Positions 35,601 through 46,598 of a stretch of DNA of 64,000 nt are shown here, piece by piece. Under the pieces are notes generated by a model that was not told the DNA's origin, did no database searches, and was given only the letters and a program-made list of their open reading frames with translations. The stretch lies in assembly GCA_006937955.1 (NCBI GenBank), contig SSNP01000010.1, positions 6,047,504 through 6,111,503 of the forward strand. Direction: 5' to 3'. The translations under genes were made by a program, and so were the position numbers. This DNA comes from Pachypanchax playfairii. Lineage: Eukaryota; Chordata; Actinopteri; Cyprinodontiformes; Aplocheilidae. Each line of letters begins with the position of its first letter. Within the stretch, counting starts at the first letter, position 1.

Positions 35601-37830
35601 GGGTTTTACCTGGAGTCAGTGATGTGGGACGGCCTACAGGGACGTTGTGGCATTGCATCGTTCCTTTTGTCTGTTCTAGTATCGTAAATCCAATCCAGAC
35701 ATGAAAAACTCATGATTTTAACTCTGTCACATTAAAAGGTTTTAAAAAAGCCTTAATTTGGTTCCCCTTTCATTAAGTTCTGCCTTTTCACTCTACACAC
35801 AGACACTTCTGTTTATCACATGACATTTGTAAGTACTTATACAAGTGCCACCATGTTTTATTTTACTGTCCCATGCTGCAGCTGGTCTGAGTCCTTTTGT
35901 CCATGTGCACACTAAAGCACATACTTTTACCTTCTTCCAGCATGTAAATGAGCTCTACATTGTCCTGGCCCTCACTGCTCAGGTGAGGATGGTGCTCAAG
36001 TGATGGATATGTTTTTTGTGCTAATTTTGACCTTCTACTATGCATTAAGCAGCACTAACAGCCCTCCCATTAAAAAAATAAATAAATAGAGCTCACTCAG
36101 TGATGACCAGCTCTGTGAAAGATCAAACATCGTTTAGTCAGTGCCTCTTTCAAAATCTCTGCATTCCGCGGCACAACTTTGGACCCTCTCTGCAAATCAG
36201 TGTCCTTTATGTGAGAGTTATGTGGCAACTCTCTACCACTTAAGCCCATTTGAAGTGCGGTCAGCTGCATCTGGGAGGTGAGGGGGCAGACAAAGGCTTC
36301 TTCTGTCCTATCCTCAATGAATATTTGGCTTTTATTCAGGCAGAGGTCCACCCATCTGAAAAACCAAGTCCCCCCTAAGATAGTGCTCTGCATGAAGGCA
36401 AAAACGAGTCCACCTCTGAAGCGTAAGCTGGGCCACTTCAGTTCACAGCTCATCTTTACAATCAGAACTGGACAGAGATTCAGAGCCACAGAGAGAATCT
36501 CCTCACAAGAATTTACTGAAGTGAAAAGGTAAAAAAAAAGATAATCTTTGCTAAAAAAAAAAACAAAAAAAACCTGCTGTTAGTGCTCTCATTAATTCTA
36601 CTGAAACAAAGGTTGAGACTGGCAACTGTGACTATCACTAATCACATCAGGTGCAGGAAATTATTCGCTTACAGTCATAATCTAGCAAAGGCTTTAGTGC
36701 AAATATGAAACCTGTAGAAACAGAAATAGATCTGCAGTGTTAACAGTAAAGACGGTGACTAAAACATGACACACAAAGTTCAAAGCCTCTGGTTTGTGAT
36801 TTTTATTTAAACATCACCCAGAATACTGTTGACACATCAGGATGATAGCTTCAGGCCGTGTATACTTCGCCCATGTGACTTCAACTCACTGATATTTATC
36901 ACACAGACCTTTTTTCTACAAGAGGCAATTCTCACAAACAAGCACAGACACACGTTTGCACACTCCATACACCTGGCCATCTGCCAGCCTCTCCTATGGA
37001 GCAATGCGGTGTGAATTTACGCACATAAATCAGCCTAGGTGGCAATTGAGCCAGAGACAGAGTAGGGTTTTTATTGGCCTCATAAAAACAGATGCAGAGG
37101 TATGTTTCTCTCGTGTGCTGATGGGTCGGCACAGCTCCCCAAAGCCAGTTACTGCAAGTCCCGGCCTCAACAATTTGTTTGACGCAGAATTGTGCTGCTC
37201 AGACTGACAAGCCCATGTCGAGCTGTCATAAAACAAGATAAAAGACCCAGAGATCTTCAGAAATTCCAATTTTACCACAAATTTTAGGATTATGTGATTG
37301 TTGTTAAATCATAAAGCTCATATTAGATGTCTAGACAAATACGCAAATATATATATTTTTTGATCACAGGCTCTTATTTGGTTGAAGTTGGTAGCTGTTG
37401 GTGTTATTATCGTTTATTTGAATGCCATTTACTTGCACTCATACCAAACCCCGTGGATGTCTCCTTTCAAAAAGCCTCGTATGGAACGATTCATATGCAA
37501 ATGGTTCTTGGGTAATGCTTTTATTAGGATGCTTGTTACCTTGTCAAAGGATTTTTGTCAAGATGCAACAAGCCACTGATTAAAAATGATTTGATTTCAC
37601 TTGACTTGCATTTGCTTTTTAATCACCAGCTTGACATAAGAATAATAACATTTCATACAACACATCTGAGTGTTTTTGAGCAAAGTAACACTCCAGTTTT
37701 GTGTGCGAGTGTAATCCACACTCCAGTGTGTGTGAGGCGTGAGCATGAGTGAGTGCGTGCAGACAGATTTCTCTTATTCTTCACAAGAGTCTGAACAAAC
37801 ATGGCTGTGTTGTTTCTCTTCATGTTGCAG

Positions 37831-37902
37831 CCCAGGAGAGAAGACTGTAATAGCGTGAGGCCCGAGGACTGGAATCCCAGAATCCCTGTGGGCATTTCAC
37901 CG
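37831..37902 (+). CDS. satb1: Candidate satb1 cassette exon B (24 codons, frame-preserving)
   Basis: A 72-nt segment with a strong acceptor (TTGTTTCTCTTCATGTTGCAG, with the AG at 37829-37830) and a strong donor (CCG, then GTGAGC). It starts and ends in phase 0, exactly as the exon 8 to exon 10 junction needs, with no stop. It would insert PRREDCNSVRPEDWNP and RIPVGISP between the CUT1 and CUT2 exons, in the linker just before VKQSPLPIEWNG. I do not recognise this peptide in the human reference protein. The upstream exon 8 donor is weak, which favours regulated choice. Confidence rests on two good splice sites, phase and openness; there is no transcript support. Confidence 0.55.
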
Positions 37903-38138
37903 GTGAGCAACAGCTTCACCCACTCACCTCCCCAACTCCAACACTGCTAAATTACTCTTACACAGTAACATGTATCTCCATCTTGCAGTGGCACTTTTTA
38001 TTTAAGAAAACAAGAGCCTGAAAGTTAATTAAACAAATGATTTCCAAACCAAAACAGAGGAAACAAAATCAAGTTTCACCAAAAATGTTCAGACTTCTGC
38101 TTCAAATCTTTGTTTTCTTCATTTTTACTCATTTACAG

Positions 38139-38294
38139 GTAAAACAGTCTCCTCTGCCAATTGAATGGAACGGCAAGACAGAAAACTGCATCCTCAATAT
38201 CAATTCCACAATTTACGATGAGATCCAACAGGAGATGAAGAGGGCTAAAGTTTCCCAGGCCCTGTTTGCAAAGGTGGCTGCATCCAAGAGTCAG
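38139..38294 (+). CDS. satb1: satb1 coding exon 10: first half of CUT2
   Basis: Residues 486-537. It begins VKQSPLPIEWNGKTENCILN, a variable linker (human VKTATIATERNGK..), then INSTIYDEIQQEMKRAKVSQ and ALFAKVAASKSQ, the first half of CUT2 (about residues 496-583). The acceptor TTTACAG follows a T-rich tract. The donor is CAG, then GTACCA, weak beyond +3 and the same six bases as the exon 8 donor. The intron falls after Q537, the same place in the CUT fold as the CUT1 intron after Q414. Confidence 0.95.
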
Positions 38295-38739
38295 GTACCA
38301 AAATACACACTAACTTGCAAAATGACTTACTGCAACATCTAATTTCTATCTTTGGAATAAATAGAGTTCAGCTGAGTTGAACAACTCGGCCAGAAAAAGG
38401 AGATTATATTTAATTGAATATATAATTATTTGTTATACTCAAAACTGAAGCAAATGTGTGTGTCGTATTTGTAGCTCTATAATCAGTGTTATTCTTCAAA
38501 AAACGTAACATTTCTTAATAAAAACAAAATCTGGAAAAAAAAAGTTTTTGTTGTAAATCATGTTCTTCTTCCACGAGTAAAAAAAAATTTTATACATACA
38601 AGTCTTATATTTAATTTACTCTGAATTATTTAACTTAAGGAGTGTAATCATTGAACTATTTGTACTCTACAGGACGTTTCAGTAAGTCTCTAATTCATTA
38701 TTGTGTTTCTTACCTGCATGTATAATTTTTAATCGGCAC

Positions 38740-38773
38740 ACACACCCACACACACACCCACACACACACACAC
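38740..38773. repeat. (CA)n microsatellite with CCCA interruptions
   Basis: A CA dinucleotide array interrupted by CC, shortly after exon 10. Confidence 0.9.
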
Positions 38774-39574
38774 TGGTATTCCTATCACTTATTCATTTAT
38801 AGACACATCATGCATAAAAATAGCCAAATGTTTTAGTTAAATAAGTAAAAGTCAGTTCAGATTGTTACAACTGGCCACAGAGCATCACAGCAGTGAGTCA
38901 TCAGCATAACGTCTTACGTCTTCTTGATTGTGGGTTTGAAGTTTAGCGTCTGACACAGTTTCAACACCAAACAAACCTGTTTATATTAGCTTTGTGCAGT
39001 AAGATGATGAGGGGCCCCTGTCATCTTCTCAGCTCCCACAATGCATGCTTGTCTGTGTTGGAAACAGAAAATTAGAAGAGAATATACACCACCAGTTTAA
39101 CTTTTTTATTAAAAGCAATTAAAGCAGCAAGGACTTAGTATTAAAGGTTTGCAAGATTCTGTCACAAACAGACATAGAAAGATTTCCACAATTGTGCTTG
39201 ATGAGGTGGATGGGTGGAGAAATAGATCACCAAGGGCGGAATAATCTTGAAATATCTGCAAAGGCTTTATTTTTTTCTTGCTGATTAGGATGATTATACC
39301 CCCAGATAGCTTTGTTTTACCAAATTGCAGTTTGATGCACAAACCACTGTTTTTGTTAAAGAGTTCAAAGACTCCTTGGAAGGATGGAGAAAGAGAAAAG
39401 GGGGAGTGTGAGTCTTCCCAAATGACGGTTTGTCTGGGAACTGGTTTCCACTGTGCCTTCTCCACCTCCCTCCCATATCTCCGTCTTGCCCCTCTACCTC
39501 TGCCTTTCCCCCAATTTCTGCCTCTCTTTCACGTTCCATTCATGGCAGGCGGGTGTGAATGTGAATTGAGCTGC

Positions 39575-39642
39575 AGATAAGAAGTGTGCTAATTATGCCT
39601 CTGAAAAGGGGCCTGTGAGAGCACTTATCTCTGGCTCTATCT
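39575..39642. promoter_or_regulatory. Cluster of three GATA motifs
   Basis: AGATAAGA (39575-39582), CTTATCT (39624-39630) and CTATCT (39637-39642) fall within 68 bp of repeat-free intron. GATA factors act in the blood lineages where SATB1 is expressed, so an enhancer is plausible, but motif clusters of this size also occur by chance. Confidence 0.3.
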
Positions 39643-42319
39643 CGTAATGGGCGCTTCCCGGGCAGCTGGTCTCCCCCCTTAGCTCACCAGTCGTCATCAC
39701 CGCAGCTACCAGCACCTCCAGACCAGTCACTGCTCCGACTCAACAACAGAACCTGAACCTTCCCAAAATTCAGATGCTCAAGTTTGTTTTCAGAACATCT
39801 TTTACATTCTCACTTTTTTACACATTCACTTTTCAGTTTGTAAAATGAAACAAGGCAGTAGATTGAATCTAAATTTCCCCAAATTATTCTCAGGCCTAGT
39901 CCCTAAAAATGACTGTCAGCCATTGACCTCTAAGAAACCATAGATAAAACAGTTTTGTGAATAAATAATTAAAATACATAAATACATACATAGATTTGTA
40001 AGATAAAGCTGATTTTAAGGCACCTGAAATCAAATATTATTTATTTTATTATGGAAAAATCTTAAACAAGTATTTCTAAATTACCAAATCAACTTTCCAT
40101 TCATGCACAAAAATGTGATTTCCTCAAGAATCCATGTCTGAAGAAGCAAAACAAGTAAGTAATTAACACAGGCTCTGTTAAACTGTGTTAGACAGTCCTG
40201 CTTCATTTACCAAGTTCTCTCTACTAGCTGATTTAAAAAGAAGCATGAAGTCTTGGCGTCATACGATTGGAGGATTTTGCTCCAGATTGTGTTTTTACTT
40301 TTTAATTTTATTCAGTAATGCCATTAGGTTAGTATAGGGTGAGTGAGTTAGACGGACAGCAGAGTGTATTCCTTTACGGTACTCATCATCATCACTAAAG
40401 TTCAGGTCAGGAGATGTTTGCAGCCTTGTGCGATAAAACGTAACCCTTTCAAAGCCTGAATAAAGAATCCTGCCAGCAGAGAGCAGCGGGGATGTGCCTG
40501 GTTATGAGGATGGAGGATGGGCTTGACTGGCAGGTTGCCCATATGGGGTCCAGGGAAATAATCGTTGGGGGAGGGTGACGAAGAGGCCTCATCACTGAAG
40601 CTGGCACTGTCCTGTCAGCTTGGTCTACATTTTATACTGAGCTCAGGGTTTCCCAGTATGCTTCAGAAAAAAACACAAAATCAGCTGTACCAGAAGAAGT
40701 CAGTCCTGTGTGCTCGGTGGATGTTTCTCAGTTTGTCGTATGTATAAAAACGTTTGATTTAATCAGAGAGAGGCAGCTGATCCAGCTGCTGTGAAGAGAA
40801 GACATGAAATCTGAACAAACATAAACCTGAAGAAATCCACAGTGTTTGTTCATCTCGTGGTCTCTAGGATGGAGACAGAAACAGTAAACTGATGCTCCAC
40901 CGAGTGTGTGCACATACTGTATATAGACGTGCACGTGTGTGTGCTTTTCTTGCATCAAATATAGGTTTATGTGTGGCCAGGTTTAATGTGTGGAGCAGTG
41001 TTTGTGCGCCTGTCGGTGCTTCAGTGTGTTTGGGTGGTTTCTGGATTGCAGCCATTCTGTTCTCTCTCAGGGCTCGTAACCGCAGCAGGCCTCTGCCAGA
41101 CCTTAACTACCCCCACCCCACCCCCCCCTCACTTTCACATATTCAGTGTTGCATTTCAATCACTCTTTTACTGCCACATATTCAGAGTAGTAACTATAGA
41201 GCAGTGAATCTAACCATAGTACTTTATCAGATTAATGTTTGGAATTCACTTCAAGCCTAAGTATTTATATATATTTTTTGTAATTCATTCAGCCAGTTAG
41301 ATTTGCTTTGAGAGAAATTGTTTTTCCTCTTTGGTAAAAATCGGAATCATTATTCACGATCCATTCCTGTTTGAGTTGATCGAATGCTCCATCTACATTT
41401 ATCTTCAAATTTCAGACTTCCTGCTACATGCTACTTGTTTAAATCCAGTTACGTCACTGAGAAGTACGTATGCTTGATGTCAACAGTATTATCTGGTACA
41501 GTAAGGCTAGAAGACCATCTGAGCTTTGTTTTCATTCATGTTTACAGAGGATTGTTTAGCCTGGCAGAGAGGGCAGCTAATCATCAGCTGAGCTATGGGA
41601 GGTTAGCTGCAGGGTGGTGTGAAGCCGATCGGTGGCATTCCTTTGACACGACTTTTATGTCTAAACATCCCCGACACTTCCTGCGAGGAATTGTGCAGTG
41701 GATAGAATCAGAGACCCTGCTGTCACAAAACAAGCACCCTGAGAGCCCTGCGCACCGCGGGGCTCAAAGCCTTCCGACTTCTCAATGACCAGAAGAGCAC
41801 AGATCACCGTCAATGCCACCAAGACCCCCCCCTCCCTGCCCATCATCCTCTCCGTCTCTCTAACGCTCACTCATTCTCCCCTGGAAGAGGCTACGCTAAT
41901 TAGCCAGGCTCTAATGAGACAGAATGGCACTGATCTGGTCCGCCGCTGTGCCACCGGAGGGGGGATGAGCAGGGGGCTGGTGCAGAGGGGGAGTAGAAGC
42001 GAAAGCGAGGAGGGGAGGTTGGTGTATGCCATCTGTCACCCTGCACCCGCCTGGCACGGCAGTCCCTGGAGTCAGGGGGGTGTGGGGGTGTTTGGTTGAT
42101 GGTGGGGAGTCAGTGCTACACTGGTACGTTGGTCCTGAGCTGTGAGTGTGTGGGTGGGTAATGGGGGGGGGTCGACACAGATAAGAGAAGGATGGATGTT
42201 GGATGGAATAACTGAAAAACTACAGTCAGAATCTGCTCTGTCATTGTTTTGGGACCTAAAGCATTTTTAATGATTTTCCTGAATGTACCATGTGACACAC
42301 GTAACCAGACCCAACCAGT

Positions 42320-42357
<38 letters not shown>
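42320..42357. repeat. (CA)n microsatellite
   Basis: An uninterrupted CA array of about 19 units. Confidence 0.95.
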
Positions 42358-42360
<3 letters not shown>

Positions 42361-45300
42361 TGTATCACTCTGCTGCATCCAGTAGCAGCTTAACAAGATG
42401 GGCAGATGGCTGACCTTTTGAGGGTCTGTTTCTAGATTGTGGCTGCTTAGATGTTTGTCTGTTACTGAGACACCACTTTGCATCTGCGTCTTTAAAGTTG
42501 AGATTTCTGTCAGGATTTGTGTACAGAAGGTTTTCCCAGATTCAGAATGATAAGTGAAGGTTTTGTGTTCAGCTAGAGAGTGAAGTTTTTATATTTATTC
42601 TTATAAGTTATCTCTTTTTTTTCTGTCTTCAGCTGGACATCTAGTCTTAATTTCCCATGGTGGGTTTCTCAGCACCTCGATGTCTCTCAAATTAGGCAGA
42701 TCAGAGTGAGCGTATCAAAGCCTCTGGGGATCAAAAAGGGCCGTGACTGTTTATTAATTGATTGATTTATTTATCTCTCGTGCCTGCTTGGTTATTAGGT
42801 TGCCATGGGAAACAGGCAAGGCCAGATCGCTTCCATTATTAAAGACACAATTTCTTGATCTGGAGACCCAGCTGTCTGAATAATTAATTTAGGCAGAAAG
42901 TTATCATGCAGACGGTGAGTCTTCCCCATCCCCCTGAAATGAGCCTTTCTCTTATTGTTAAATGGACAGAGGAATTCCCACCAGCCTGACTCGAGTCAAA
43001 CAATCCTCCTCTTAGCAGGAGCACAGGGTTTCACTGAGCATGCTCAGAGCACTTTGTGTCTTCCTTGCCATCTCTCTCACTTACGCCTTACATGCCACCT
43101 CTCACCCCATCTGTCTTCAACTGCACAGTTCACTCACTCTTCTTCGCCTGCCTCCTACCCTGCAGTCTAAACTGGGATTCAGCCCCGTCTGTCAGGCCTC
43201 TTCGTCATCACCTTTACTGCATTATTTTTTAATAAATGTTTTCTACCCTTTTGCAGCTTTTAGACACTTTAACTGATAACTAATTTATTTATTCTCTCTC
43301 ATTGCTTGTTCTAATAAGTACAGGCTTTCCAGTATTTACTGTTTCATAGCTTGTTGATAGAAGTTGCTCTCATTGCTGTGATAGGCATAGTGTTTTGCTC
43401 GTTTTGTCTTTCCTGCAAATGTTAGCTAGCTAACCCACTCCCACTGTCTCCACTTCTCCTGACAGACCACACAGGGCTTGTTCTGAGGCCCATTCTCACT
43501 AATCTGATCAGGCAGGCAAATACGCCGGGAAAAGCGCTTTAATGATCCCCCTAATTACCTCAAGTCAATACCAACTGTATTATTAGACTCGGGGAAAATA
43601 TTCCATTAGGGTGCCCCCCGTGGGAGTCCCCCCTGTGCGTGCTGATGTCACGCGCTGCGCGCCCCCTACGCTTGTAATTAATTTTATTTACACACGCAGG
43701 AATGCACAAGGTCGCACCTGCAGCCCGGAGCCGCCCGACTCGGCCCGCCTAATCAGATCTGTCATAATTACCATTCTGCATGCTTCTGACACACGCCGGG
43801 AAATATTTCAATTTAACTACAGCCACTAGCTCCAGCAGATGCAGTCTGAGAGGGAGAGTGTGTGGAAGTGTGTGTGCGCGTGTGGAGTGTGAGTACGAGG
43901 GAATTGCATTGGGAAACATTAGGACCCATCCAAGTCCTCAACCTGCTTATGTGCACTTGGTTTCACTCACATTATTTGTTCCCTGTATGTATTTCATGAT
44001 CTCCTCTCTGTGGTTCCTTTTTTTTTCTTCTGTAATAGCACAGCACTCTTATTTCTACATCCCTCCATCCTGCTCACGTCATCATTACAATAACAGTATA
44101 TCGATACGTTGCAGTTTATTACTTGATATAACTGAGCTTGAAGAGGGACATAAAAGTTTTCAAACACTTTCAGAGAAACATGCTCATTTTGTTGACACAT
44201 CCTGTTTTAGAATCAAAATTAATTAAGTTAGAGGCACTTGCTTATTGCTAGCTCTTAAAAAACTTCAATCAACACTTTTTAGGCTGAATATTTAGTTTCA
44301 TTAGTATCTGAGGCAAACTTGTAGACCAATTAAATAACTTATTTAACTGACATAGACAATTTGCAGGTTCTCTGCTATTTCAATCTCTAATTCAATAAGA
44401 TCAGTCATGATTTATCAGCTTAATTATCCTTTGATATTAGCAATTAAACCCCAGCTTTGAATTAAATCTCAATCAAGCTCTTATAATTGATGGAATCAGA
44501 CTCCATGTAGGTGCTCTGTGTGTGTTTGTAATGGAGCCGCAGTTTCTGTTTGTCTGCAGTTTATCTTTGGTGTGTTTGTTATCTTGTGTGCATTCTGCCT
44601 CCATCTGCCTCATCAGGATTGAATGGAAAAGATTATAAACAAGAAGTAAATTTGTGGTGGGAGAGAAGTGTTTGAACACTCAAACCCTGGCTGTGCAGGC
44701 AGTGCTCGTACCCAAATATCAGCCCACCACCAGGCTAAACCAGATTATGCTGCAATTTCAACAATATTAGTATTTGAAACAAAGAGGCACGTGTACTAAA
44801 GCTCCATCGGTGACTTGTACACATTATCCATCTGTGATGCTTTGTTTAATAAAAATGTCTCTAATAAATAGTGTTCATTGATATTTAAGGTAGAATTTAC
44901 TGTTTTATGAGATAAAAAATGTTGCTTTTGCATCTTTAGCTTGTGGTAAAATTCAACACTTAGCAACAACCTCAAAAACCCTCTTGCTATTTAACTTTGT
45001 ATAAAATTAGAAGCATTTTGTAAACTAACTAGTGCTGATTCCTGCATTAGTTTTCCAGCACAAGTACACTGAGGAACTCCCACGTCGTTCTATTGTTTGA
45101 ATGTTGTGTGCAGCTGTGGTGAAAAAAAAAATTAAATGTGTGGGTAAAAAAAACCTATAACCACACAGATGTTTAATGTGCTCCATTTTTGATAGAATGG
45201 TCATTTGCCTTTGGTTATTCTTTTTGCTCCATCTGCCTCTATTTGCTTGCTCAAAAATTCCCCAAACACTTTATTAGTTCTGCAGCCATGACGTAAACTG

Positions 45301-46490
45301 CCTCACAAAACGGGCTGATATTGTTTCTGGGTGCAAAAGCTGACAGAGAGGCCCGTTTCCTGCACAGTCATGTCTTAACCTCACAATGTTTGCTGTGTTA
45401 GCTGTCAATCTGTTAACATTGATAACTTGCTCATTGTATCTGCAGAGGTTGTGACCTCTCTGAGAAAATGCTCACTGTTTGGCTACGACTTCACTGTGTT
45501 GCAGCTCAAACAGAGATTTACTGTTTGGCATGAATGATTCAGAAGTGCAAAATTCTCTCCTAAAGCTCAGCATCATCACAAAGGAGGAAAGTGACACAAT
45601 CTGACAAACATTTTCTGGAAAGCTCCCACTTCGACAAGACATGAGTCATAATGACTTTAAATATTATTTAAACGTAAATGGAAAGTTTCAGCTGATTTTA
45701 TTAAGCCAGTTTTTAAAAAGTTTTAAACAATACACATGGTTAAGATGCTTCTGCCCAGTTTTAAAAAGCACTTATGTTCATAGATCCGATATACATTAGT
45801 TTACACACCTAAACACAACCTTTTTGTGTTCATCTAAATCTTTCTTCATATTTTGCACAGATAATGAAGATGCGCAGATGTGATTTTGTTGCATTTCATC
45901 CATTTATTTTAGATTTCCTCTACAACTTTTTTAGTCCTCAGAGACAAGTTGGAGACCACATTATAAACACATGAATCAATTTGGAGAGAAGCTCAGTCAC
46001 TCTTCCATTAATGTGTAAATGTATGTTGTGATGTGTTTTTCCAGCTGCAGGGCTCCTCCTCCATGAGGCTTAACTGATATAAACAATACTAACATTATTA
46101 CTGGGCAATAGTTTGAATATACATTAACCCAGGATTATTTCAACTCATTTTCTACAGAGTGAATTTCTGTTTCTTCTCCCTAAAATATGAAAAACACAAT
46201 TTTGAAGGATTTTGGCTATAGATAAATGTCCACAGCTGAATAGAAACATTTTTCCTAGGCAGATACATCGAACATTTCGGTTATATAATTAAAATGTACT
46301 TTATTTTTGTGGAGCTTGATTATCATCCTTTTAATTACCAGTAGAGTTCAGTTAAAGTTGCTGACCTTATTTCCATTTGCCCTTCCTTCCTTCTAAATGC
46401 CTAAAACATTTTGAACAATTACATAGAGCTTTTCAGGTTGCATAAAGACTCATCCTGAAATTCGCAGTCAATTACTGCTTATTGTTGCAG

Positions 46491-46598
46491 GAGATTCACA
46501 TATGCTTGAGCATCAGGAACATCTCAAAACTCTGCTGTCGTCAGCAGATGGGCGTCCACCATGGCTTAATGTATTTACAGCACAGCACACCCTACCTT
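46491..46598 (+). CDS. satb1: Weak candidate exon C (36 codons) inside the CUT2 intron
   Basis: Acceptor TTATTGTTGCAG before 46491 and a consensus donor GTAAGT from 46599 bound exactly 108 nt. The segment is open in phase 0, matching the exon 10 to exon 11 junction. It would read EIHICLSIRNISKLCCRQQM and then GVHHGLMYLQHSTPYL. It does not look like a conserved SATB segment and would interrupt CUT2 between Q537 and G538, abolishing that module. Chance occurrence in a 12.6-kb intron is quite possible. Confidence 0.2.

Larger units (their letters stand above)
34321..38138. other. satb1: Intron 8 (contains a candidate cassette exon)
   Basis: 3.8 kb. It holds a LINE-type 3' tail (34472-34510), a decayed LINE reverse-transcriptase fragment (35192-35600), a GC-richer stretch with a 130-codon antisense frame (36097-36489), an octamer ATGCAAAT (37495-37502) and the candidate cassette exon at 37831-37902. 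It ends at TTTACAG (38132-38138). Confidence 0.75.

Noticed and set aside
41384..41788. 134-codon frame in intron 9
   Set aside because: No domain and no suitable splice sites in frame with the exon 10-exon 11 junction. More likely non-coding conserved sequence, if anything.
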